From: UBA11524 sp963642705
GTDB lineage: Bacteria; Bacillota; Clostridia; Christensenellales; Aristaeellaceae
DNA: 64,000 nt
Reading direction: 5' to 3'
Assembly: GCA_963642705.1 (NCBI GenBank)
Contig: CAVIHU010000003.1
Span: 67,252-131,251 of the forward strand
Below the pieces are notes generated by a model that did no database searches, had not been told where the DNA came from, and was given only the letters and a program-made list of their open reading frames with translations. The position numbers and the translations under genes are program-made. Position 1 is the first letter of the stretch. Each line of letters begins with the position of its first letter. Positions 56,746 to 64,000 of this stretch are shown in pieces.

Positions 56746-58497
56746 TCACATCACCTCCTTGTTTGCCACGCCCGGCTCGATGCCGTTCTGGAGGCAGTAT
56801 GTCTCGTAATAATACCCCTTCTGACGGAGCAGCTCCTCATGTGTGCCGCGCTCGGTGATGATGCCATCCTTGAGAATCAGGATGAGGTCAGCATCCTTGA
56901 CGGACGAGATGCGCTGCGCGATGATGATTTTCGTGCAGGCATAGGGGAGCTCGCGGAGCTGCGACTGAATGTACTTTTCAGTTTCCATGTCGACAGCGGA
57001 AGTCGTGTCATCCATGACGAGGATGCCGGGCTTGACGGCAAGCGCACGGGCAAGCGCGATGCGCTGCTTCTGTCCGCCGGAAAGACCGACGCCGCGTTCG
57101 CCGATGATGGTATCGTAGCCTTCCGAGAGCGCATGGATGAATTCCTCCGCATCGGCGCGGCGAGCAAAATCGTGCACTTCATCCTCTGTCAGCGACTGGT
57201 CACCGAAGGCGATGTTGCCTTCAACCGTGTCGGAGAAGAGGAAAACATCCTGCGTGGCGGTGCCGATGCCGTCGCGGAGCTGCTGGAGCTTCCAGCGGCG
57301 GATATCGCAGCCGTCCACCGAGATGCTGCCACTGGTGACGTCATAGCACCGCGCGAGCAGCTGAATCAACGTCGTTTTGCCGGAACCGGTCGGTCCCATG
57401 ACGGCGATGGTTTGCCCGGACCTGGCGGAGAAGGTGATGTCCGTGAGCACGTTCTGCTTGCCGTAGGAGAAGGATACATGGTCAAACGCAATGGCACCCT
57501 CAACGCGCTCATGGTCGGCCGCACAGGAGCTGTCTACAATCTGCGGCTTGGAGATTTCAATCTCCATGACCTTGTTGGAGCAGGTGATGAAGCGCTGCCA
57601 GTCGTTAAGCAGGTTGCCGAGCTGACGCATGGGCACGCTCAGCGTCCATGCGAGCGAAGTGAAGATGGTCAGGTCGCCGGCAGTCATACCGTCTGTAATC
57701 ATCAGATATCCGCCGAAGAAGACGGTCAGCAGCGTCATGGCGTTGGCAAGAATCTCGATGAATGGATAGAAGGAAAGCCAGCGCTTGTTGATGTCGAGGT
57801 TCGCATTGAGGAAGGCGCAGGAACGCTGGTCGAAGCGCTCCTTCTCATAATCCTCGCGGGCAAACGCCTTGACAACGCGGTTCGCGGCGATATTTTCCTG
57901 CGCGTTGGCATTCATGTCGCTCATCTTGTCGCGCATGTCCACGAACATACGCCTTGCACCCTTCGAATAGACCTTCGTAATGAGCATCAGCAGGGGCGTG
58001 ACACAGACCATCGCGAGCGCAAGCTTCCAATTCACGGTGAACAGGTAGATGGACGAGCCGATGAACATGACGATGCTGTCGATCGCCATGTAATCGATGT
58101 AGGAGAGGAAGTGACGGCACCAGTCCGTGTCGGAGGAAAGGCGCGTCATCAGGTCACCGCTGCGGTGAAGGTCGAAAAAGCGATGATCCTGATACTGCAG
58201 GCGCGTGAACAGCCGCGTACGCAGGTTCATCAGCACGTTTTGCGATGTATGCTCCAGCGTGATGACCATCAGGTAGCGCAGTCCCTCACGGACGAGCTTG
58301 ACGATCAACATTGTCAGCAGCAGCGGCACAAGCGGTTCAGGGTTCTGCGCCGTGATGACATCATCCATCAGCAGCTTTGTCAGGTATGGGTTGATCAGCA
58401 GCATCAGTGAGGTCGCGGCACTGATGATCAGCGCCATGATGTGCCACTTATGGTAGCGCTTGTCCATCAGGCTCCACAGCCATTTGATATTTTGCAT
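56746..58497 (-). CDS. Heterodimeric ABC exporter subunit with degenerate catalytic site
   Basis: A 583-residue half-transporter. Walker A MGPTGSGKTTLIQLL, signature LSGGQKQRIALARAL, but the residue after Walker B is Asp (LVMDDTTSAVD), not Glu, which marks the degenerate site of heterodimeric exporters; the canonical partner is downstream. The switch His is replaced by Gln (IIAQRISSVKD). Membrane part: residues ~15-310. It overlaps the end of the SGNH gene region with 3 nt between. It probably exports a drug, lipid or small molecule. Confidence 0.92.
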   Translation of the reverse strand: MQNIKWLWSLMDKRYHKWHIMALIISAATSLMLLINPYLTKLLMDDVITAQNPEPLVPLLLTMLIVKLVREGLRYLMVITLEHTSQNVLMNLRTRLFTRLQYQDHRFFDLHRSGDLMTRLSSDTDWCRHFLSYIDYMAIDSIVMFIGSSIYLFTVNWKLALAMVCVTPLLMLITKVYSKGARRMFVDMRDKMSDMNANAQENIAANRVVKAFAREDYEKERFDQRSCAFLNANLDINKRWLSFYPFIEILANAMTLLTVFFGGYLMITDGMTAGDLTIFTSLAWTLSVPMRQLGNLLNDWQRFITCSNKVMEIEISKPQIVDSSCAADHERVEGAIAFDHVSFSYGKQNVLTDITFSARSGQTIAVMGPTGSGKTTLIQLLARCYDVTSGSISVDGCDIRRWKLQQLRDGIGTATQDVFLFSDTVEGNIAFGDQSLTEDEVHDFARRADAEEFIHALSEGYDTIIGERGVGLSGGQKQRIALARALAVKPGILVMDDTTSAVDMETEKYIQSQLRELPYACTKIIIAQRISSVKDADLILILKDGIITERGTHEELLRQKGYYYETYCLQNGIEPGVANKEVM

Positions 58498-58500
58498 GCG

Positions 58501-59274
58501 TTACTCCTTGCCAAGGGTGCGGATGATCTCCGCAGTCACAAAGTCGGCAATATGTTCCTTCCATTCGTCATCGGGATGCACCTCGCCGTGCAGGCGCGCC
58601 GTTTCGCGGTCAAAGCCGCTTCCGTAGAAGCTGTCGATGCAGTGAACGCCTGTTTTTTCAGCAACCCGGCAGATAATGTGCCGCTTGAGCAGCCCGTGCT
58701 TTTCGTCCATCCATATTTGATCGGTGTATGTCTGCAGCGGCGTCGCAAGGAAAATTACGGCATTCGGGCAGGCAGCCTGCAGCGTTCCGACAGCCCACAG
58801 CAGGGATGAGGCAAGCGAACAGCGCGTTTGCTGACTGCAGGGAATGTCTGCTACGGCATCGAAATCATCAACCGTTGCGTTTTGCGGCTGATTGCCGTCG
58901 TTGGTCGAGATGGCGATGTAGATCACCTGCGGCGCAGGCAGCAGACCTGTTCCTTTGCCGAGCGATACCGGCAGGCGGTTCGTCTGACCGTCCACAGTCC
59001 AGCAGATGGGCGCGCCTGTCGGCGTCATTGCCTGCAGGACGCGGTACACCTGATTGGACAGGACATTGTCGGGTGTGTTGGTGTTCGGCGGAACAAGAAG
59101 CGTCAACGGCGTGATGTTGGTGCTCCCGTTATGCCAGTCCGAACCGGTGGCATAGCCGCAGGCGGCATTAAAGAGGTGCTGCGCGTTCAGCCGATGACCG
59201 ATCAGCGCCCCGATGCCGCTGACCTGATCGCTTGTGATGCTGTCCCCAAGGCAGCAGAAGCTGCTGACCTCCAT
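58501..59274 (-). CDS. SGNH/GDSL-type hydrolase
   Basis: A 257-residue cytosolic esterase-like protein. Block I is CCLGDSITSDQVSG with the nucleophile Ser, block II region GYATGSDWHNGST, block III AISTNDGNQPQN (Asn), and the catalytic Asp-x-x-His in GEVHPDDEWKEH. The acyl substrate is unknown. It is the first gene of an operon with the ABC exporter (3-nt gap), so it may deacylate the exported compound. The ATG follows GGGGAGG. Confidence 0.8.
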   Translation of the reverse strand: MEVSSFCCLGDSITSDQVSGIGALIGHRLNAQHLFNAACGYATGSDWHNGSTNITPLTLLVPPNTNTPDNVLSNQVYRVLQAMTPTGAPICWTVDGQTNRLPVSLGKGTGLLPAPQVIYIAISTNDGNQPQNATVDDFDAVADIPCSQQTRCSLASSLLWAVGTLQAACPNAVIFLATPLQTYTDQIWMDEKHGLLKRHIICRVAEKTGVHCIDSFYGSGFDRETARLHGEVHPDDEWKEHIADFVTAEIIRTLGKE

Positions 59275-59347
59275 GGGCGGTTTCCTCCCCTTTTCCCTGT
59301 TGATTCATGGTTGAAAGACCGTCTGCAAGCCCCTTACAGACGGCATG

Positions 59348-59376
59348 ATAATATCATGTTTTGGGAACGGTTTCAA
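59348..59376 (-). promoter_or_regulatory. Sigma-A promoter of the SGNH-ABC operon
   Basis: On the minus strand TTGAAA-17-TATTAT, 74 nt before the ATG. Confidence 0.75.
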
Positions 59377-59432
59377 TGCCTCTGAAGGATAATTTTTTCT
59401 TTTATTTCTTTCGTTCTGGTTGAAATGGAAAA

Positions 59433-59461
59433 CGCAGGAGCAACGGAATTGTGCTCCTGCG
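59433..59461 (-). terminator. Terminator of the GH10 gene
   Basis: CGCAGGAGCA pairs with TGCTCCTGCG over 9 nt; the minus strand continues TTTTCC. It lies just after the xylanase stop. Confidence 0.85.
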
Positions 59462-59468
59462 GAAAAGA

Positions 59469-60536
59469 TCAATCGACTTGCTGACTGGCAAGATCCACCA
59501 ACGTCTGAAACGCGGGCTTGGGCTTGCCGTCGCCGTCAAACAGCAGCGGATATTTGTCGGCATGCCAGCTCAGGTTGTCCACCGTGCCCCAGACCTGCAC
59601 GGCGGGAATGCGGTCAGAATAGCGCAGGAAGACGCGCATCAGTCGTCCGTAATATGCTGCCTGCTTGGCAAAGCTCTCCTCCCCGTTGTCATCGACGTTG
59701 ACGTCCAGCTCGGACACACGAATCAGCAGATTCCGGTCAGCCATCTGCCGGAAGGCAAAATCGACGCGCTCGGCAGTCGGATGATCGACCGAATAGTGGC
59801 ACTGGAAGCCGTGACCATCGATGGTTCCGTCTGCAATCAAGCTGTCCAGCAGCTTGCAGATGGTGTTCAGCTTGGGGTCGCCGGTGGTGTTATAGTCGTT
59901 GTAGAACAGCTTGATGCCGTCAGCGGCATATCTGCGGGCGTACTCAAACGCGCGGTTGACGAAATCATCGCCGACGACCTTTGTCCAGTTGGATTCGCGC
60001 AGCCTGGTGCCGTCCTCGGCGACGGCTTCGTTCACGACGTCCCACGACACAATCATTCCGGGATAATTTGCATCCGTCCACGTCAGTACCTGCCGGATGT
60101 AGCTTTCCATGCGCGCAAGCATGATTTCGCGGCTGCACAGCGGCTGTTCAGCATCATATCCAACATGGAAGAAAGCTTCCGGCGTCTGCGAGTGCCAGAC
60201 GAGGACGTGCCCGTGCACCTTGATGCTGTTGTCGCGGCACCAGTTCAAAAACGGCGTGCATCTGTTGAACTTCACGGCGACCGCAGTGTCATCTGTCTTG
60301 GCAAGCTCGGCACACGCCGGCAAATCCAGCAGTGCTTCGGGCTTCATCTCATTGCCGGCGGTCATGATGGAAAATTGATGCTTGCAGAACGCCATTCGGT
60401 TCCTGTCGAGCAGCTCGGGGTAAACAACGGCGGTGCCGAAATCAAATTTGCGGGCATAAAGCGCCTTGAGGGAGGGCAGGAGCTCGGCATCGGCGTTAAA
60501 TTCGGGCAGGCGGAAACGAGCGTCAGAATCAGGCAA
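59469..60536 (-). CDS. Intracellular GH10 endo-beta-1,4-xylanase
   Basis: A 355-residue enzyme without signal peptide, so it acts on imported xylo-oligosaccharides. The start is TTG 60536: AAGAAGG (60545-60551) lies 8 nt before it, and the promoter at 60586-60614 places the transcript start near 60579, downstream of the ATG codons at 60614 and 60584. Acid/base Glu170 is in SWDVVNEAVAEDG and the nucleophile Glu276 in IRVSELDVNVDD. Other GH10 blocks: FSIMTAGNEMKPE, VHGHVLVWHSQTPEAFF, YNDYNTTGD, GHGFQCHYSVDHPTA and VWGTVDNLSWHAD. Intracellular GH10 xylanases like XynB2 are known in Firmicutes. Confidence 0.9.
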   Translation of the reverse strand: MPDSDARFRLPEFNADAELLPSLKALYARKFDFGTAVVYPELLDRNRMAFCKHQFSIMTAGNEMKPEALLDLPACAELAKTDDTAVAVKFNRCTPFLNWCRDNSIKVHGHVLVWHSQTPEAFFHVGYDAEQPLCSREIMLARMESYIRQVLTWTDANYPGMIVSWDVVNEAVAEDGTRLRESNWTKVVGDDFVNRAFEYARRYAADGIKLFYNDYNTTGDPKLNTICKLLDSLIADGTIDGHGFQCHYSVDHPTAERVDFAFRQMADRNLLIRVSELDVNVDDNGEESFAKQAAYYGRLMRVFLRYSDRIPAVQVWGTVDNLSWHADKYPLLFDGDGKPKPAFQTLVDLASQQVD

Positions 60537-60585
60537 AGGGGAAACCTTCTTTCTTTGCGGATGAGAACCGCAGGGATGATGCATG

Positions 60586-60614
60586 AGTATATCCGATTGC
60601 CAGTCACTTGTCAA
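60586..60614 (-). promoter_or_regulatory. Sigma-A promoter of the GH10 gene
   Basis: On the minus strand TTGACA-17-TATACT, consensus grade. It overlaps possible ATG starts of the xylanase and so decides the start codon. Confidence 0.8.
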
Positions 60615-60763
60615 GGCTCAACGCGCGGAACTCACGGAAACCATTTTTCAAGGATCAACGAAAGGCAGTCGGGTTCAGGGAAGCAATCCGGCATCGGTTT
60701 GGACATGACGCTGCTGGAAGAGGTTTCTGGAAATTGATTTCCGTGCGATGCGACATGTTCCTC

Positions 60764-60792
60764 TTGCGGATTTCGGGTTCGCATGATACAAT
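60764..60792 (+). promoter_or_regulatory. Sigma-A promoter of the membrane/acyltransferase gene
   Basis: TTGCGG-17-TACAAT, 64 nt before ATG 60857. In-frame start codons further up lie before the promoter. Confidence 0.75.
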
Positions 60793-60856
60793 GAACGTTG
60801 ATGGTAGGTTCATCTGTGCGCTGTTTCCAAGGATTCAGGGCAGAAAAGGAGTGCAG

Positions 60857-62971
60857 ATGATGAACGCTAAGCGAATGCCGACAACCATGCTGATGACGGA
60901 CATGTCCAGCCTGTACGGCTATATTTATTGTTTGCTCGTTTCGGAAGCGCTGTCAGGTATGCCGATTTACGGCGGCGCGCTGTACATGGTCGGGCGTGTG
61001 ACAACGGTGTTTGCACAGTCCTTCAGTGCGGAGGCGATTGCATATCTGCCTAAGGCAATCAGGCGGCTGCGGATTCCACTGTTGATTTTGCTGCTGCTCG
61101 TATCGAGTTTCCTGGTCGTTGTGTACCCGATGACATTCGGCACGGTACAGATGTGGCTGATTTTCTCGGTTGTGCTGTCGATGCAGCTGCGTGACAGCCT
61201 GTGCCAGCGCATGGGACATCTTTGCCTGAATGGAAGGATGGAGCCGTCAGCATTCCTCTGCCTGAGCGGCGCACTGCATGGCTGTATGATGGCGCTGCAG
61301 ACGTTGATTATGGCAGTCAATTTGCCGATTTCGCTGTCCATTCCGATGATGCTTGGTTATTTCCTTTGCTCGATTGCGTCGTTCTACGCGACATACTCGG
61401 CGTATGAAAAGCGCGCGGAGCTTCCGCCGGTCAGTCAGGAGGAAGCACGTCTGACAGTCGAAACCATCCGCCGAGCCAACGCATTGACTGCCTTTGAGCG
61501 GCTCAGCATCGGTCTGGTGGCAGCAATGGAAATGACGCTGATTGTCATGTACACATTTTTGATGACAACGGCGGAGCAGATGCTGGTGCGCATGGCGCTG
61601 GCGGTCATTACAACGCTTGTGTGCCAGGAGTTGGCTGAGTATTGCCTGCATCGGCGTGAAAGGAAGCGGCAGAGCGAGCTGATTACGATGCTCCTGCTGG
61701 GCATGTTCCTGTGGCTTTACGGGCTGTGGATTTTCAGCCGGATGCTCAGGAGCTTTTCGCTTGATATCCCGATTATGTATTTCTGCATGGCGTTGTGCTC
61801 TGTCGGTTGTGAAATCTGCAGCGCATGCCTGATGCGTCTTGAGGATCCGATGAACGCGGTAGCGGCGTTTGCGTCTGGCCGGCAGCTGGCAGGATATCGG
61901 CAAATGCGGCTTGTGTCGCACGAAACGGCGACGCTGCTGGGGCAGATGTTCGCGCTGGCAGCACTGACTGTGCTATGTATCGTGTATGGAAAGCAGCTTC
62001 CGGCAACGCCGGAGAAGCTCATCGAGGGGTTTCAGCCGATTATGGTGCTGCCGGCGCTGATGACGGTTGTGGCGGCGCTGCTGTGTGTGCTGAGGTTTCC
62101 GCTGTCGAACCGGTACATGCAGAAGGTGCTGCGCTTTTTGCATATCCGCGAGGCAGGGGAGGAGAACGAGGCGCTTGAAAAGCAGCTGGAGGAGGTTGTC
62201 ATCAAGCATCATGTTCAGCCGCTGGGCATCCGCTTCCTGATGGCGGTTATGCGCCCGATTTTCCGCCACACGGTCAAGGGTGCGGAGAACATCCATCCGG
62301 ATGACAACAACCCGATTGTGTTCCTGTGCAATCACGGCGAAATATATGGGCCGGTCGTTGGAATGCTGTTCTGTCCGGTGCCGGTGCGTCCATGGGTCAT
62401 CAGTGACATGAGCATTGATCCGAACGAGGTGGCGCAGTACGTCTATAAATACACGTTTTCGCAGATTAAATGGCTGGGTCCGCTGCGCTGGCAGCTGTCA
62501 AAGCTGTGTGGACCGCTGAGCGTCTGGGCGATGAAGTCGGTCGAATGCGTGCCTGTGTACCGCCATAAGCCGCGCGAGCTGACGACGACATTCCGAAAAT
62601 CGGTCGAGGCGATGCAGGCAGGCGATAATTTGCTGATTTTCCCTGAAAACCCCGATGCAGACCCGAATCATCCGGGTTATGAGCATGGGCGTCCCGGCGA
62701 GCTGTTTGCAGGATTCACGATGTTGGCGCAGGTGTACTACAACAAGACGGGAAAGCGGTGCCGCTTTGTGCCTGCCATCGCCCATAAGGGCACGCGGACG
62801 CTCTCCTTCGGCACGGAAATCGTCTATGATCCTGAACGCCATCCCATCGAGGAGCGCGACCGGATTGTGGCGGAGGCGTCAAGACAAATGCAGGCGCTGT
62901 TTGACCGCGAGGATGAGCTGGAGAAGAAGGAAAAGGAAAGCAAACTCGGCGGACGGCACGCAAGAACATGA
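60857..62971 (+). CDS. Multi-helix membrane protein fused to PlsC-like acyltransferase
   Basis: A 704-residue protein. ATG 60857 follows AAAAGGAG. Residues 1-430 have about ten to twelve hydrophobic helices in a transporter-like layout. After a linker, residues ~470-690 form a lysophosphatidate acyltransferase-like domain: NNPIVFLCNHGEIYGPVVGM (block I), SVECVPVYRHKP (block II) and LLIFPENPDADPNHPGYEHG (block III, FPEN instead of FPEG). Block I lacks the Asp of the usual HX4D (H-G-E-I-Y-G), so activity is uncertain. Fusions of permease-like and PlsC domains occur in lysophospholipid uptake proteins (LplT-Aas type). The C-terminus is very charged. Confidence 0.75.
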   Translation: MMNAKRMPTTMLMTDMSSLYGYIYCLLVSEALSGMPIYGGALYMVGRVTTVFAQSFSAEAIAYLPKAIRRLRIPLLILLLLVSSFLVVVYPMTFGTVQMWLIFSVVLSMQLRDSLCQRMGHLCLNGRMEPSAFLCLSGALHGCMMALQTLIMAVNLPISLSIPMMLGYFLCSIASFYATYSAYEKRAELPPVSQEEARLTVETIRRANALTAFERLSIGLVAAMEMTLIVMYTFLMTTAEQMLVRMALAVITTLVCQELAEYCLHRRERKRQSELITMLLLGMFLWLYGLWIFSRMLRSFSLDIPIMYFCMALCSVGCEICSACLMRLEDPMNAVAAFASGRQLAGYRQMRLVSHETATLLGQMFALAALTVLCIVYGKQLPATPEKLIEGFQPIMVLPALMTVVAALLCVLRFPLSNRYMQKVLRFLHIREAGEENEALEKQLEEVVIKHHVQPLGIRFLMAVMRPIFRHTVKGAENIHPDDNNPIVFLCNHGEIYGPVVGMLFCPVPVRPWVISDMSIDPNEVAQYVYKYTFSQIKWLGPLRWQLSKLCGPLSVWAMKSVECVPVYRHKPRELTTTFRKSVEAMQAGDNLLIFPENPDADPNHPGYEHGRPGELFAGFTMLAQVYYNKTGKRCRFVPAIAHKGTRTLSFGTEIVYDPERHPIEERDRIVAEASRQMQALFDREDELEKKEKESKLGGRHART

Positions 62972-62979
62972 ATGGATCA

Positions 62980-63025
62980 ATACACGCGGCTCAGCAGGCA
63001 ATATCGCTTGCTGAGCCGCGTGTAT
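62980..63025 (+). terminator. 20-bp stem-loop after the acyltransferase gene
   Basis: ATACACGCGGCTCAGCAGGC (62980-62999) pairs with 63006-63025, with one G-U pair over a 6-nt loop. No long T tract follows (TGG), but the stability suffices for a transcript end. Confidence 0.7.
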
Positions 63026-63030
63026 TGGTA

Positions 63031-63063
63031 CAAAAAAGCCTGCTCAGCAAAATGCTAAGCAGG
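63031..63063 (-). terminator. Terminator of the tRNA transcript
   Basis: On the minus strand CCTGCTTAGC pairs with GCTGAGCAGG (one mismatch) over 5 nt, followed by six T. It lies just downstream of tRNA-Pro. Confidence 0.88.
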
Positions 63064-63071
63064 AAGCCATG

Positions 63072-63145
63072 TCGAAGTGGTGGGATTCGAACCCACGGCC
63101 TTTTGGTCCCGAACCAAACGCGCTACCAAACTGCGCTACACCTCG
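63072..63145 (-). tRNA. tRNA-Pro (anticodon CGG)
   Basis: A 74-nt cloverleaf on the minus strand: acceptor CGAGGTG/CACTTCG (one G-U), D-arm GCGC with AGTTTGGTA loop, anticodon loop TTCGGGA (anticodon CGG, reads CCG), T-arm with GGTTCGAATCC. Discriminator A. CCA is not encoded. It is cotranscribed with tRNA-Thr, 5 nt apart. Confidence 0.97.
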
Positions 63146-63150
63146 AAAAG

Positions 63151-63223
63151 AGCCAACAGAGGGACTCGAACCCTCGACCTGCGGTTTACGAAACCGCTGC
63201 TCTACCGACTGAGCCATGTTGGC
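63151..63223 (-). tRNA. tRNA-Thr (anticodon CGT)
   Basis: A 73-nt cloverleaf on the minus strand: acceptor GCCAACA/TGTTGGC, D-loop AGTCGGTA, anticodon loop TTCGTAA (anticodon CGT, reads ACG), T-arm GAGGG-TTCGAGT-CCCTC. Discriminator T. CCA is not encoded. First tRNA of the two-gene transcript. Confidence 0.97.
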
Positions 63224-63246
63224 ACACTGACCAAATCAGCTTTATC

Positions 63247-63275
63247 AATATATCATGAATCAACAAAAAAGTCAA
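63247..63275 (-). promoter_or_regulatory. Sigma-A promoter of the tRNA pair
   Basis: On the minus strand TTGACT-17-TATATT, 24 nt before tRNA-Thr. Confidence 0.8.
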
Positions 63276-63348
63276 GAGCAAATTTTATGTTTTCTGAAAT
63301 TCTTCGGAAACATGAATGTTTGCGGTAACACTTTGCGAAAAATACAAA

Positions 63349-63375
63349 CGTCCGACTCTGTAACAGAGACGGACG
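63349..63375 (-). terminator. Terminator of rplS
   Basis: CGTCCG-A-CTCTG pairs with CAGAG-A-CGGACG (one internal mismatch) over 3 nt; the minus strand continues TTTGTATTTTT. Confidence 0.85.
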
Positions 63376-63443
63376 CTGTTTGCTTTTTTTCTGTCATGCG
63401 GTCATGCGGACAGGCTGTGACCCTCCCGCGGCACGATTCGCAA

Positions 63444-63794
63444 TCAGACGCGCTTGACTTCCTTGATCTTGGCAGCGCGGCCCTGCAGAGAACGCAGGTA
63501 GTACAGCTTGGCACGACGCACCTTGCCGTGACGGATCACCGTGATGCTGCCCAGACGGGGAGAATGTACGGGGAAAGTACGCTCTACACCGATGCCATAG
63601 GAGACGCGGCGCACCGTGAAGGTTTCGCGGATGCCGCCATTGCGCTTGGCAATCACAACGCCCTCAAAAGCCTGCAGACGCTCGGTCTTGCCTTCAACGA
63701 CCTTCACCATCACCTTGACGGTGTCGCCGATGGCAATCGCGGGAATATCGCTGCGCAGCTGCTTCGCTTCGATCGAACGGATAATTTCGCTCAT
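63444..63794 (-). CDS. rplS: 50S ribosomal protein L19
   Basis: L19 sits at the interface of the ribosomal subunits. The 116 residues are the normal length. ATG 63794 follows AAGGAGG; a 15-residue upstream extension is not needed. Conserved parts: FRSGDTV-like IPAIAIGDTVKVMVKVVEG, RLQAFEGVVIAKRNGG, SYGIGVERTFPVHSPRL and KVRRAKLYYLRSLQGRAAKI. The gene is monocistronic here, with a leader of about 85 nt that contains a small ACTCTG/CAGAGT hairpin and may be an L19-type leader. Its promoter shares an upstream motif with secA. Confidence 0.98.
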   Translation of the reverse strand: MSEIIRSIEAKQLRSDIPAIAIGDTVKVMVKVVEGKTERLQAFEGVVIAKRNGGIRETFTVRRVSYGIGVERTFPVHSPRLGSITVIRHGKVRRAKLYYLRSLQGRAAKIKEVKRV

Positions 63795-63886
63795 GTTGGT
63801 TCCTCCTTCCTTCATAGACGTTCGTATCCGACTCTGCATGAGTTCAGAGTTGCCGGAAAGAGGACCGTCCGTATGTCACACCAAGC

Positions 63887-63916
63887 ATTATATCACAAAT
63901 CGGGTAGGGAATGCAA
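63887..63916 (-). promoter_or_regulatory. Sigma-A promoter of rplS
   Basis: On the minus strand TTGCAT-18-TATAAT, with a leader of about 85 nt. Confidence 0.75.
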
Positions 63917-63945
63917 GAGCTGCAGGAAGATTTTCCGCGCGTTTA

Positions 63946-63965
63946 TCTGTGTTGTAAAGAGATAT
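63946..63965 (-). promoter_or_regulatory. Shared 20-nt upstream motif, rplS copy
   Basis: Identical to 43062-43081 in all 20 positions and lying exactly 29 nt upstream of the rplS -35 box. Sequences directly beside the motif are not alike. Confidence 0.6.
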
Positions 63966-64000
63966 GACCCATGGAAGCAAAATCGATATGGCACATGCGT

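Noticed and set aside
61000..63000. Prophage or genomic island attachment at the tRNA genes
   Set aside because: No integrase, no duplicated tRNA end, and ordinary chromosomal genes on both sides.

Overview
The window looks like a chromosomal piece of a fairly GC-rich Clostridia-type Firmicute, probably a gut or rumen fibre degrader. The evidence is strong AGGAGG ribosome sites, sigma-A promoters of the TTGCAN/TTGACA-17-TATAAT kind, clostridial families (DUF1836, DUF3842, DUF6273, DegV, LuxS, Hsp33), a low-GC-type secA-prfB neighbourhood and a large carbohydrate-uptake locus. The mixture recalls Christensenellales such as Aristaeella, but that placement is inference. I see no phage, insertion sequence, CRISPR array or origin.

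Layout. 0-10 kb: a membrane-anchored surface protein (cut by the window edge), a DUF624-like membrane protein, a methyltransferase, hslO (Hsp33), a HEAT-like protein and a zinc-ribbon/TPR/chitobiase-like membrane protein. Then come an XRE repressor, a DegV protein and a divergent DUF1836 regulator. 10.5-31 kb: a glycan locus on the plus strand. It holds a secreted GH26 mannanase, a giant solute-binding protein fused to carbohydrate-binding-like domains, two pairs of sugar ABC permeases and a membrane-tethered NHL propeller. It also holds a YIP1 protein, a DUF5696 surface protein, a secreted protein with three copies of a ~120-residue domain, a second binding protein, and two tandem CE2-type esterases. 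No ATPase is encoded, so a shared MsmX-type ATPase elsewhere is expected. 31-37 kb: guaB, an orphan binding protein and two overlapping COG0523 (CobW-type) metal GTPases, one with a very His-rich insert. 37-43 kb: a secA-prfB-lit-tsaD-gtrA operon on the minus strand. 43-48.5 kb: luxS, a phosphoesterase, a transglutaminase-like protein, an alpha/beta hydrolase with its own operator, an RmlD-like reductase, a decayed macrodomain gene and a DUF3842 protein. 48.7-52.2 kb: a DUF6273/TPR surface protein, a Sec-secreted LHH-nuclease toxin and its SUKH-type immunity protein. 52-61 kb: an LplD-like GH4 alpha-galacturonidase, a flavin-reductase fused to a PCP_red-like domain, an SGNH hydrolase with a heterodimeric ABC exporter, and an intracellular GH10 xylanase. 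61-64 kb: a membrane/acyltransferase fusion, tRNA-Pro(CGG), tRNA-Thr(CGT) and rplS.

How it fits together. Mannan, xylan and pectin fragments would be cut and deacetylated by GH26, CE2, GH10 and GH4 enzymes and taken up by the clustered importers. The non-lipoprotein binding proteins and the membrane-tethered propeller/DUF5696 proteins suggest an unusual surface assembly.

The observations I find most worth following are these: the LHH toxin/SUKH pair with a compositionally different toxin tip; an identical 20-nt motif at exactly the same distance (29 nt) upstream of the secA and rplS promoters, both with 18-nt spacers; a family of intergenic mini-hairpin tandem repeats built on C-GAA-G loops; a dispersed non-coding element present in two copies; and the uptake locus with DUF5696, NHL and YIP1 proteins.
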